Below are positions 21,275-32,600 of a DNA stretch of 64,000 nucleotides, piece after piece. Each line of letters starts with the position of its first letter. Positions within the stretch are counted from its first letter, which is position 1. This DNA comes from Apostichopus japonicus (taxonomy: Eukaryota > Echinodermata > Holothuroidea > Aspidochirotida > Stichopodidae), in contig NC_092568.1 of the NCBI RefSeq assembly GCF_037975245.1, forward strand, positions 34,566,501 through 34,630,500, written 5' to 3'. The notes under the pieces are model-generated. The model saw nothing but the letters and a program-made list of their open reading frames with translations, made no database searches and had not been told where the DNA came from. The position numbers and the translations under genes are program-made.

Positions 21275-24256
21275 ATGACGTCATATGCAATTGTAATCTT
21301 TACTGGACAAGGTGAAGTGGCATTAGTACCAGAAGTATGGTGTATTGGGACAGACCTCTGCTATTGGCCACCATATAAGACGATGCTTAGATTCGAAAAG
21401 GCAGTTCACTCTTGTCAGCCACCTTCCGAACAGTGGAGCAAGCATAAGATCCGGATTTTGTCAACTACCGGTGAGTAAACCTTAACGACAATACTATATG
21501 AACTTCATTTAAGCAAGTTGTCAAGCATGTTAAAGTAACCAACTCATCGTATCATCTGGGTGCTAAGTTGCTAACTATCCTCATAAGAGTGTACACGCCG
21601 CCCCCCCCCCCCCTAAAAAAATGATGATAATAATAAATTGTAAGTAGTTTGATCTAGTATCTTAAAAGTGTGGCTCTTTTGATTATCATGTTACAGATTC
21701 CTACGAGAAGGCATGCAGGCTGGTTAGAAAAGCAGAAGACACCTCAGATATACAAACAGATGCCAATGATAACCCAGCAAACCCACCATGCAGAAAGCGG
21801 AAAAGAAGGTATTGGAATTTTTTATTCCAATCCAAAGGGAAATGTAATACATGCATTCATACCAGTGTGCATGTGTATATATGTGTGATGCTTTGGTTGT
21901 GACATGATAGCTCAACCGTGCCTGATCAGGTCAAGATCATAAAAAGGCAGGCTAGTTACCTTTTTGCAATTTACAGCCAATTAAGTAGCTTGGGGCTCCT
22001 TACAGTGTGTACAGAACATTTTGATATGTTTGCCCGCTTCGTGTGTAGTGCTGTTTCTTTCTGGTGGTATTGTCGTCAGATGTCATTTGTGCCAAATGTT
22101 ACATAGTTCACTTTGTAATGATGAATGAAGCTCAAAGAATATATTGTTAAGATATGATTTTACAGAATAAAAATCATAATTTATCAAACTAAACTATGAA
22201 TATATTTTTAAACTTTGAATCACTCAAAATATAGGTTTAGAAGCAGCTTGAAAGGACTGGAAATTATCATGCACAGTATAGTGCGCAAAATGTTCCTCAC
22301 TCAATATGCACCTACTATTAGTGGCACTTTGTTAGATAATGTCAAGTTACCTTTAAGAAAAGCATTGGCCTATTGGAACAGCATATATGTAATGTACATG
22401 TATACATTTTCGGAATTTATATTTTTCAGGAGCCGGTACATTTCAGACTCGGATGAATCTGACGACACTGTCCCAAATGAATTTGCTGAACCATCTTCAC
22501 CACCACCTTGCCCAAGTCCATCGTTGCTTTCTCTACCATTACTACCTATAGTTCCACCCGCCTTGCCTCCTACCTCAGACACCAGATCTGTTTCACTGCC
22601 ATTACCAAGCCACACACCATCTGGGACGACTATCTCCAGTCCAGATAATGACCGGGTACCATCAACTGTAGCTGGTATGTGTGATGATTATTGGTTCCTT
22701 GCTTTAGCAAAAGGAACCTATGTAGTCAAGTTGGCGTGTGTGTGTATGTGTGTGTCTGTGATTCCTGACCTTAGGTATGCTCTAACTCAATATGGGAAAG
22801 GTGCATGAAAGCCATACTTTTTCCTATAGATCCGCCATAGTAAGAAGGTGTGCCCTGTTGTTTTTGGTGCTCGCAAGGTTCACCTAAGGTCAGGTATCAT
22901 GAGTTATGGTCAAGAAACCAAAAACGTGAACAATACACTAAGTCCCAGTGCCAAACATGGTTGATGCTTTTGGACAAGTTGTGAACCGGGTATTGGAATA
23001 TTTTCAAACTTAACGGTCATGTGAACCAAGGTTACCAAAGTTCAATTAATGGTAAAAAACTAGTATTTTTTATTTTTACAATTTCTACACCATTTTAAGA
23101 TCTCAAAGATACCTTCCGATCAAATATGTCACAGTGTTTAATTTTATTAAACCCCAAAAATAATTGCTTTTTCAATACTTAAAATAGGTTATGCATGATT
23201 TGCATTCAATCCATAGGTTCAACCCTGCCTCCAGCCATCTCATATTCTGTGGCAAGAAGATGGCCAGTAAACAGCACACCATCTAGGACAACTATCTCCA
23301 GACCATCAAACTCCTCTAACATTGATGCGGTACAATCCACCTCTAATTTATCTCCAGTTGGGCATATGTCTACATCAGGCACCAATGTATCTGGTAGGTG
23401 TGATTACTGTATATAGCTCAAGGAAACAAATTTTTCAAACACTCATGAAGCTCAACAGTGCAATTGTTTGCTGTTGGACTGGTGCTATTAATGTTTTCAT
23501 ACCAAATAAAGGCCTAGAAAACAGATCCTCCTAATGTGCATAAAGAGGCAAAAAATTATGTCTGGGTGGTACTGCACTTCTCATTCCTATATGTTCAAAG
23601 TGCAAGGCTAGGCAATCTGTTCTTCCGAAAAAGTACATGTACAGGTTAAAAAAAATCGACTTCATGCACAGTGAAGTCTGAATTCTGCTGTACTGCTGGT
23701 AGTACCATAATGTTTTCATACAAAATATAGGTTAATCAACGGTCAGCGTGGGTTTATCTTTAGGCAATGCCCAATTCAGGGGTAAGTGGATCGCTTGCAT
23801 TAACCCCCGATCGTTCGTTTTCCTATAGATAAACCCACTTTGACCGTTGATTAACCCCTAATTATACAATGTTAATGACAAAACAAGCTCTGTATATGTG
23901 TAAGGCAGTATATATCCCTCCCTGATCAACCCTCTTGCTTTGAATTTAATCAAACTGACACAAAAATAAATATTAATAATATAACAAAATGCTTACTCAA
24001 ATCAATAAATATAAGTGCCACATATAAATTTCCCCAAATATTTGGTTGATATGTAGACTATATTATATGGTATTTTATGTACTTCAAATAAAAATTATGC
24101 TCTCCAAATAAAACTTCACTGGAGTATTTTTTGTTGGCTTGATTAAACTCAAAGCAATAGGCAGGGAGGCATGTATATTATATATGTATAGTGAAATAGA
24201 TTGTTTAGTATGGTTTAGGTATATTCTTCGAAGAAAATTTTAAGTTAGTCCGTTCC

Positions 24257-24296
<40 letters not shown>

Positions 24297-27200
24297 GTCT
24301 GTATATATATGTATGGGTGTATGAATGTATGTATATATATATTTTATATATTATATACAGTATATCATGGACTACCCTTTTAACAATCACATTAAATGCA
24401 GTATGTCATGTCAATTCCAAACATGTCAGTATCATGGATTACTCAGCAAATTTGAATTATATTACATATTTAATTCATTTCCAGTTGCAGAAAGATCTAT
24501 TATTAGGTTGTTGATAGAACTAAAGGCTGAAATGAAGGAGCTGAAGACAAAAGTAAATCACATCCTTCAATCTCATCAAACAGAGCAGCAAGACGCTGAA
24601 TCGATTGCAGAAGATTTGTCACTGCCATTGACCACTCGTGAAGAACTACAGTGCCTGGAAGAACGTTTAAAGACTGATAAATCTGTCCAGAAACAGTTGG
24701 TATGTTAAAAAAAAAAAATTGGTTGTGAAGGCGGCCGTTTGTATGTGTGGATCATGGGTAGTAGATGTTGTTTTTGGTGTGGATTGCATAAGTGTTATTG
24801 AGGGTGCGGGCCTAATATAAGCAAGAGCCCCAGGACACTGTGGTTCCTTGCGTAAGGGTATATGACAATACACATAATATTATCATAGTAAAATTGGGCT
24901 CAAATAGTCCCAAGTAATTGTGGCCCCACATGTACCCATAAAGTAGCCAACACTATAGCCAACACTTTTGTGATCACAAATTGTCATCGGATTTTTGATC
25001 GGAAGGCACTTTTGAGAGCTGAATATGGCGTCGAAAATGTAAGAAATATAAGGTCACCTACAAGCGGGTCAACAGATATGATAACATTGGTGACATCAGA
25101 TCACATGACCGTTAAGTTTGAAAATGTTCCACCATCCCATACACAACTTGTCCCAAAATATCAATCGTGTCAGACCTTGGCACTGGGAGTTAGTGCTTAA
25201 TGTCTAAAAATTAACCTTGAAATTGTATAAATTCACACACAAAGGTCACCCGGGGGTCAACCAAATGACATTTTTGATTGGTGAGACCTGAATATAGCAT
25301 AAAAACTGTAAAAATTCAAACATTTTTTTCTTCACCCATTTTCTCCCCCCAAAAATACTAGTTTCTTAACATTAATTGACCTTTGGTGACCTCGGAGCAC
25401 ATGACCGTTAGGTGTGAAAATATTCCCCTATACCCTTTGCAACTTGTCCCAATATATCAATTGTGTCGCACAATGGCACTGGGAGTTACTACAGTTTTAA
25501 TATTTTGGGTTTTTGGACCATAACTGACCTTTGGTGACTATTGTGGGCACCAAAAACAATAGGGCACACCTTCTCCATATGGCAGATCTATAGTCATAGT
25601 TTGGCCTCAATCCAACTTTCCCTTATTGAGATACCCAAGCAAGTGTCACAGACGCACCCACACACACACAGACACACACGCCAAGTTGATCGCATAGGTT
25701 CCTTTTGCTAAAGCAAGGAACCAAAAATGTTACTTTGCTTCATATTTGGAACAAAGGTGTATATTGGTAGCATGTATCATCATTTACTCATTATTTGTGA
25801 GTGGGATGTTGCCAGATAGAAATAGGGTCTATCTTCCCAATCTTTGCCAATCCTTCTGCCAAAACAAATATCACTATTCCCCTTATATAATATCAATATT
25901 TTCCAGCAAAATGTACACAAAGTTTGTAATTTTAGAGCATCATGGCTGTATTGTTATCTGATCACACACCTTTTCGAAATGTTGGACTCTGTCCATGATA
26001 TTTGCAAAGTGGTGCAAATATTGGTGCATTGTATAAATATCAGTAATGAAGGTCTCCAGACCGGTCTTGACACCTTGGTTTCAGACCCGGAGTTCTGGAA
26101 AACTTTGTCGGTCTCTGTAGCAATGCTTACCCCTTGTGAAATCCAAATTAGGGGAAGTTAGTAAAAACAGTTACTAAATATTTTTTCATATTAAATTTGT
26201 TCAGTTATTATTGGTTACATTTTTCACTCTATGCATTGATAAAACAATAGGCAAGTGGCATTTGACAACATTGTCATCAATGATAGAGTTTGAGTGACAT
26301 TGGCTGTTACAAAACTGTAAACTGGGAGGATACTGAAATTGTCACCAGTCAACACTATGAAAGCCATCTTAAGTAGTTTTGGACTTCACGGACTGGACTG
26401 TTGATACTCAATGGTTGCAAAATATACTGGTCACAGGAATTGTCCAAAAACTTATTTATATTTAGTTAATTGTATAACTGATGGCTGATGCTAAAGAAGT
26501 TGTTTTGTGGAGCATGAAGTAATAAAGTAAGGTGTAACCAAAGTCATTTTGAATTTTGTTTCATTTTCTACATACAATGTGTATGTAAGCCTAAGGTCTA
26601 GTCCTCTGTCTAGGAACTTGTCGGTCTTGGTCTTGAATTTCCAGTCCTGGTTTCGGTCTTGGTCTCGCTACCCTCTGACATCGGTCTCGGGCTTGTCTCT
26701 GATCTGCTGGTCTTAACTACAGCAATGAAAGATATATGTGCTAGGAATGATTTCATTCAGATCTGAACCATTGCTTGTTTTCGCATAGAAGTACCCTTTC
26801 AGAAAAATACTTTATGGTAAAGTACCTTGATCTACATGTATATAGTCAATTATAATTTATCTCTTATTTCAGCTTTGCATACTGTCAACTGTAGGTGGGC
26901 GGAACCTAAGAGAAGTCATCAAGAGGATGCTGCATGAACTCATGTCTAATGATGTCGCCATCAACTTGAATTGGACTGGACAGGGGGAAAAAATGGCTTT
27001 TAAAGAACTGGCACTGCGACCCATTCTAGAAAGTAAGTTAGTAATTTCCGATACCATCATTGTTGAAAATCAGATGCTGTCATTTGCCTGGCTACATGGT
27101 AATATTTGAGATCAACAACCCCCCCCCCCTCCCCACACGTTAACTGACATAACCATTACACAATATAACTGCCCCAGAAACATGTTTAATTAGAACACAC

Positions 27201-27554
27201 AATGATTGTTGTGTTTATACCTAATAACCATTTTGGTGGGGTCTCAGTAACACATACTGTGATCTGTATATATTTGCATAGGTGATATTACATGTTTTTG
27301 GCATGGTTATTACATGTTTTTGCATGAATGGTGCAGTGGGGCTTGTCATATTTGTATGTTTTAAACATGGTTAGCATATAAAGATATAGTACTACGTATT
27401 ATTCTCATGTACAGAGGCTGTTCGGCGAAATAATTCAACTTTGACCTGCACAGGATGTGAAATTAAGAGGGAGATCTGCCACTACTTAAAAGGAGCTCCA
27501 GATCGTGATGGAGGCCGACAGGCAAGGAGGAACCTAAATCATGCTGAGCAGTAG
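21275..27554 (+). CDS. element A accessory protein with DUF4806-like domain, 7 exons, 414 aa
   Basis: Exons: 21275-21470, 21697-21808, 22430-22674, 23217-23393, 24485-24699, 26873-27032, 27415-27554. Phases agree at all six junctions and the gene ends in TAG. Residues 1-65 (MTSYAIVIFTGQGEVALVPE...WPPY...IRILSTTG) form the conserved N-terminal module of DUF4806 proteins. A basic CRKRKRR follows, then an acidic SDSDESDD and a long Ser/Pro-rich linker. Residues about 245-315 are a charged coiled coil (ELKAEMKELKTKV...LEERLKT). The C-terminal DUF4806-like block has LCILSTVGGRNLREVIKRML, NWTGQGEKMAFKELAL and CHYLKGAPDRDGG. Its role is unknown; by position and strand it is the partner of the transposase 187 bp upstream, perhaps binding element ends or the transposase. 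Introns carry AGGTCA-type repeats and a foldback. Confidence 0.8.
22693..23100 (+). repeat. hairpin-led dispersed repeat, forward copy
   Basis: Starts with a hairpin (GGTTCCTTGC, TTTAGC, AAAAGGAACC at 22693-22718), then GTGTGTGTGTATGTGTG, then TAGATCCGCCATAGTAAGAA, GGTGTGCCCTGTTGTTTTTG and GGTCAGGTATCATGAGTTAT. The same order appears inverted at 25380-25722. It lies in intron 3 of the accessory gene. Confidence 0.7.
23729..23859. repeat. 131-bp foldback
   Basis: Arms at about 23729-23764 (AGGTTAATCAACGGTCA then GTGGGTTTATCT) and 23822-23859, inverted, with only two or three differences, enclosing a 57-nt centre. It is probably a very small MITE in an intron of the accessory gene, able to form a strong hairpin in the transcript. 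Confidence 0.7.
24259..24360. repeat. TA/GTATATAT microsatellite
   Basis: An interrupted (TA)n and GTATATAT tract of about 100 bp, lying 120 bp before exon 5 of the accessory gene. Confidence 0.8.
25380..25722 (-). repeat. hairpin-led dispersed repeat, inverted copy
   Basis: Reverse-strand copy of the repeat at 22693: it ends in the hairpin GGTTCCTTTTGC...GCAAGGAACC (25698-25722) and carries a CACACACACA tract, CCATATGGCAGATCTATAG and CACCAAAAACAATAGGGCAC. AGGTCA-like words further left (TGACCTTTGGTGACCT) belong to the same family. With the 22693 copy it makes a 3-kb inverted repeat pair around exons 4 and 5 of the accessory gene. Confidence 0.7.
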
Positions 27555-27737
27555 GGAAATTGTGAGGAAAAATTGTAGGAAAAAGTAGGGTTAACACAAG
27601 ATAAATTGGATGTCGGGTGGTGAAATGCCTATAGTCAATTATATCACTTTCTTTAACTTTATATGTACATCAATTGAGGCAATCATATTTGGTTTTGTTT
27701 ATGATGGCCAGGTAACCTACAGGTTAGCATGTTTGCA

Positions 27738-28107
27738 ACAGTGCTGGATTCGAGTCCCCTCCTTCCGAGTCCGAGTCACTGGTGACTGAGTCCGAGTTAC
27801 GTTATGTGAAAAACATAAATTACGAATGAAAAAAATCACATGCGAAGTACTATCGTTTTTACCCTATTTTATTGAAGTGTGGTTGTAAGGAAAAAAAAAT
27901 ACAATACATGCTCATTGCATTTAAGTGTTTCCATCATTATTGAAGATAGACTGGCTCGATGCAGCCTCATAATTATTCCTCCGTGACTCGAGCCGGTCTC
28001 GTGCGATTATCGAGCCGAGTCCGAGACGGAGTCCGAGTCATTGCTTCTCGAAATCCGAGTCGCGAGTCTGGCAAAGCGTGACTCAAGACCGGTCGAGTCG
28101 TCCAGCA
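27738..28107. repeat. GAGTC-rich MITE-like repeat
   Basis: Starts AGTGCTGGATTCGAGTC and ends GTCGAGTCGTCCAGCAC, an imperfect inverted terminal match, with many CCGAGTC words at both ends and an AT-rich centre. No clear target duplication was found. It lies just after the stop of the accessory gene. Confidence 0.5.
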
Positions 28108-29047
28108 CATATTTAATTACTGTAAATATATTGAACAACTGGTAGATATGCTCCATGATTATTACATGGACCTCATTGTTTTTGTTGTCCATGTGGGCGG
28201 AGCTTGTAATCATATAATATTCTTAAAATGTCAACATTTTGTTCAAATTTATGTCTGATCACCTTCATACTTGGTAGGTTGGTATTGCCACATGAAAATG
28301 AAATTTCATTTATATTCATGTATGTCTGATCAGCTTCAGTTTGGGTTTAGTTGTCTGGCAATAAGTACAATACAGGTATATTAAAATAAAAAATTCTGAC
28401 TTTAATTATTTCATAAATTCTCATCAGCATCGGAACCACTAAACCTTTGGGTTTTCTGGTTCTTGAAATGTATCATCAATAAAAACAGATTCTTCGAGGA
28501 CAAAATATTTTTCAAAAATATTACTGGTATGAAAAGCATGAAAAAAAAAGCATTTTCAAGCACACAGAAGAATTGCACCTGTTTCCAGATGCTTCAAAAG
28601 TTCTCAACAATGTGCATTGGGACTTTCACCATTAAGTGTAGTTTTCCTCTTCCTTTATCAGAAAATATGTTAATTGGACTATTCTTCTAAGGCAATATGT
28701 AATTGTAGTTTAACATGAAAAGACGTGGTGGTCGAGTATTTCTGAACATGCTGTATGCCACTGATCAGACCATGTGATAATTATTCACATTTAACTGTTC
28801 ACTTTGACTGATTGAATTGTTCACCTCGAAATGGTAGTTTTACTGATGCTTCTAATAAATTTCATGAAAATATTTTCCTTTTTTTTATCATTTTATTACC
28901 TGATTAATAGTATAATTATGATTTCATCAATGATAACCCCATAACTTAAAGCCCCAAACTCAGTGTTGCTGTGACAATTTAGTGCATGGTCGCATGAGCG
29001 AACCAGCAGTAGAAAATCAGCAAGCTAGCTACCCCAAGGACACAATA
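28108..29047. other. element A 3' non-coding part
   Basis: AT-rich, with a minor open frame at 28463-28690 that shows no motif. Nothing was recognised before the GC-rich right end. Confidence 0.45.
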
Positions 29048-29317
29048 TAGTGGCTGGCCACCATCGGACTACCTCCGAAGGACCATCAGCAAATGGCCAC
29101 CGGCGGACCGCTGGGTAGCCTTCAATGGACCATCAGCGGATGGCCGCCGGCGGACCGCCAGTGGGCCGCCTACGGACCATCAGCTGAAGGCCGCCAGCGG
29201 ACCGTCGGCGAGCCACCGGACATTTCGCCGGGGGTCCGCCGACGGCTAGCCGCCGGTGGCCCGCCGATGTGGCCGGCGGCGGACCGCTGAAGGACCGACC
29301 AAAATTTCCTGACTGGG
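29048..29317 (+). repeat. right GC-rich subterminal array of element A
   Basis: About 270 bp built from imperfect copies of GGACCATCAGC, GGCCGCCGGCGGACCGC and close variants, ending GACCAAAATTTCCTGACTGGG. It is in sharp contrast to the AT-rich DNA on both sides. The open frame across it (29093-29290) is a composition effect. Confidence 0.65.
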
Positions 29318-29507
29318 TATATGTATCTACAAGTATCAGCAGTTGAAAAGTAAGACTACTCTGTACATGTACTTTGCTAATTTTAAATACCGAACGATTA
29401 TGTAGTATTGAATTACGTACTATTTTAACTCGTTTGTTTTTTTTGGGTTTAAAAGTGATATTGAATGAGGTGTCTCAAGTTAGCAAGAGGCCATGGAACC
29501 AGAATGA

Positions 29508-29604
29508 ACAATCGGGAAGGGCCGTTTCCGGCCATCTGGGGGGTTTGTAAAACCAAAAATTTTCTTGTACGCTCCGCGCCAACCGATGGTGGCGCTCCGC
29601 TCAG
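29508..29604 (+). mobile_element. fragment of the hAT-type MITE
   Basis: CGGGAAGGGCCGTTTCCGGC through GTACGCTCCGCG and GGTGGCGCTCCGCTCAG matches the 3' half of the MITEs at 17598 and 56458. It is cut off at its right side by the first P-like element, whose target duplication ATAGTCGT matches the MITE's own sequence at this point (AGATAGTGTCG in the 56458 copy). Confidence 0.65.
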
Positions 29605-29612
29605 ATAGTCGT

Positions 29613-32600
29613 CAGAGCCGTATATAGAGAGAGTTTGGCCAACCATGTAACCGATTTGGATTGGTCGAGAGGGAAAACGCCCACACAGGGAGGTAAAATA
29701 GGTCCACTTGAAAACTTTATAGCAGGCGACACGCATACTCACAGTGTATAGACTATCGTTTGTGTACACGAAAAAAGTACGAAATTATGAAAGAAATGGT
29801 GCTGGGGATGCTGCAATCGGTCAGAACATGGATATTGTTGTTTGATTTTCCGACTGACCATAAAAGAAGAGGATTTTATTGGAAGTAGAAAGAACAAGAT
29901 GCAGATCTAATGAAAAAAAGTCTGTGTAGCCTAGGCCGATACTATAGGCCCTAGTGTAATACGAGTAATGTACAAGCAATGCGAGAATTTTACGTCCAGA
30001 CTGGTTTTTGTAATTACATTCATGGCTATTCTCTGTCGTTTTACGATCCACAAATTCGATTTCATTATGCCAGCTCTCCTAATCATAGGCATGGCAGTTT
30101 CAGTCGCACATATAGTTATCCTAATTCCTAGTTATTGTATGCCTAGGCTATGCCTAGCCTAAAAAAGTATCACTTTTAGTTTAATGTAAAAGGGTGGGCT
30201 AGCCTCAAGGCATCACGTAAAGCCCTAATCCTTAGTTAAGCCCGAAGCATAAGTTAAGCCTGGGCTTATTTAGACCTGGACCATTCTTGCTATTACTACA
30301 ACTGTTATAGCACATTACATAATATAGCACAGTATAAGGCCCAATTAAACTAGGCCTAAGGAAAACAAAGTAGCCTAGGTAGCCTAAACTAGTTAGGCTA
30401 GGTCTATACTCATTGGCAACTTGTGGGTTGTGTACACAATCAGGCCTAATTATATAGACCCTTATAGTATGCCATAAACAAGTGCCCAAATGGTTAAATG
30501 ATCTTGGTTTGTGTTAATTGTCAGCATTGGCCTAGCCTTTTTAGGCTAACATGAATTCAGCCTAATTTTTTCTTCTTCAAAAGTATAGCCTAGGCCTTGG
30601 TTTAATTTGGATGCAGTCAACTATCATTTATCAAAGTAGCAGGGGCCTAGGCTACATTTCAAAGACCACTAGGCCAAGGCTAATTATGGTACTGGTAGCC
30701 TAGCCTTAGTCATGCTTATTGCAAAGACTACCCTACACTCTTGTCTTGGTCACTGAATTATCTTAAGAGCCCTGTCACCACATGTTGATAAAGAAATGTT
30801 CAAACTATTGCGTAGGCCTAGCTTAGGCAATGCACGGTTTCGTTTGACTGTTTTAAAGGAAGCCTTGAAAATTTAGTGTTAACTGGTATTTCATTAATAA
30901 GCAAAACTGTCTGTGCATTCCAACGGAGTGCAAATTAAGAGGGGGGGGGGGGATGCAGTATGATACACCTTTCAAGTTTTAACACATTATAAATGCACTT
31001 ATGCCAGAAAGTCATTGCATCAGTAACTCCTTATTCCCTTAATTGACACCCACATTGACGATTGAAGTTAAAAAAAATCTTTTTAAATTATCTTTAGACA
31101 GTAAATTTTAACTCCCTGAATTTCAGGACTTTTTTTACAAATCAAAGGTGGCATGTGCTCTGAAGAAAAACTCCTAACATAAAAAGCCACAGTTAGCAGA
31201 CTGTGATAAAGACGAACCTGGTGAGTGACTACTAGACTGAAATCCAGTTCCTGCAACCACAGCAATAAAGTCTTTGTTTTAATCAATGCACTTGTGTGTT
31301 TGAAACTTTCAAATGGACACTCAATGGCAGTTGGTTAAGATATAAGGTTTTACCTTCATCATGGAGAGTTGAAGGGAATCTGCCTCATCATCTGAATAAT
31401 GGACTCAAGGATAGCAACAAATCATGATGGGATAATGATTTTGAGCAAGTAAATATCTGGCAATTTGAAAGTTTGTATTATTTTTTTACATATTATTTAA
31501 GCTGTTTAGCTCACACACAAGCAAATGATCAAGTGACAACAACCGATGCAGTATATTTAAAGGTATTGAAGACTTGCCCTAAACCGCATGCCACGCTCTG
31601 AAAAAGTTTACTTTCCGTTGCTTGCAAGTGAAGTTTTTTTGTGTCGCTACAAAATGCAGACAGTAATGAACCTGATACCTTGTTATCTTTTATCTAGACC
31701 TGAGATGTCCACGCTGCTATGTGCACTGTGTTGTGGTCATTGACCGTGATGTTTGTATTGACTGTACACTAATGTCTATTTACAGATGGTAGCAAGCTGT
31801 GTGTGTATTTTCTGGGATCAATGGTGGTGTCTAACACTTCTGTTACACCGCATTCGAAACTAGGTCAGATAACCGGCATGAGATGTTTCTTTGTGCGGGA
31901 GTCTTCACACCCTTTAAGGAGAAGTATTTATATCCCATTAATAGAGAAAGAATTATGTTTCAATTGGTAGCATGCAACTTAAAATTTTGCAAACATTAGA
32001 TACAATCAAACAATAACAAGGTTCATTTACAAGGTAATCTACTGCCCTTTATTTCACATTAGTCTGTCACATCAGAAGGTCACAGCTTTCAATAATTATA
32101 CAAACTCCCTTGATGGGTGCTTCGTTAGATTCCTGCAATTTTCAAGTTTATCAATGTAATAAGTTCTGAATGTGGCAATGTGGAGAAGCTTTGGGATAAT
32201 CTGTGGATAAGACTGCCAGACTATCAACAAGATTCCACATCCATGCAACTCCAACTGCTTCCTTCACCTCCTTGCAGATGTACCACATGTCCAAAAAAAA
32301 GTCAGCATTGGTTAATGTAATTAAAATCTGGCTTCCTCCTGAGCTGGCAAATACACATGAATTGTCAAGTACAGAGGTCAATGTGAAACCACTGAAAGAT
32401 CTTCTCAGCTTTTAAGAAAACAAAGACTTGAAGCCAAATTGACAGAGGCCACACTGATACCATTCCACTCTCATAAGATGAAGGTATCACACACACTTCA
32501 TTTTGCTTCTGCGATGCAGTGCCTGGTAGACTGTGAGGGTCACCCAATGGATGTTTTAACAACTGCCTGGTTTATAGAGCTCTGCAACAGATAATTCATC

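Larger units (their letters stand above)
15911..29317 (+). mobile_element. element A: 13.4-kb CMC-like DNA transposon candidate
   Basis: The left end reads CCCAGTAAGCAAAATCCC and the right end, inverted, CCCAGTCAGGAAATTTT. Both are flanked by TATA (15907-15910 and 29318-29321), consistent with a 2-bp TA or 4-bp duplication. Just inside each end lies GC-rich sequence built from CGGCGGACCGC-like words, about 110 bp at the left and 270 bp at the right, typical of subterminal transposase-binding repeats in CACTA-type elements. Between them are two genes on the same strand: the transposase (19004-21088) and a DUF4806-type accessory gene (21275-27554). Both read open throughout. Younger MITEs sit inside (17598-17986, 18563-18970). 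The ends match only imperfectly beyond about 8 bp, so the boundary call is less sure than the genes. Confidence 0.6.

Noticed and set aside
29093-29290. 65-residue Gly/Pro-rich open frame
   Set aside because: Produced by the GC-rich subterminal repeats of element A.
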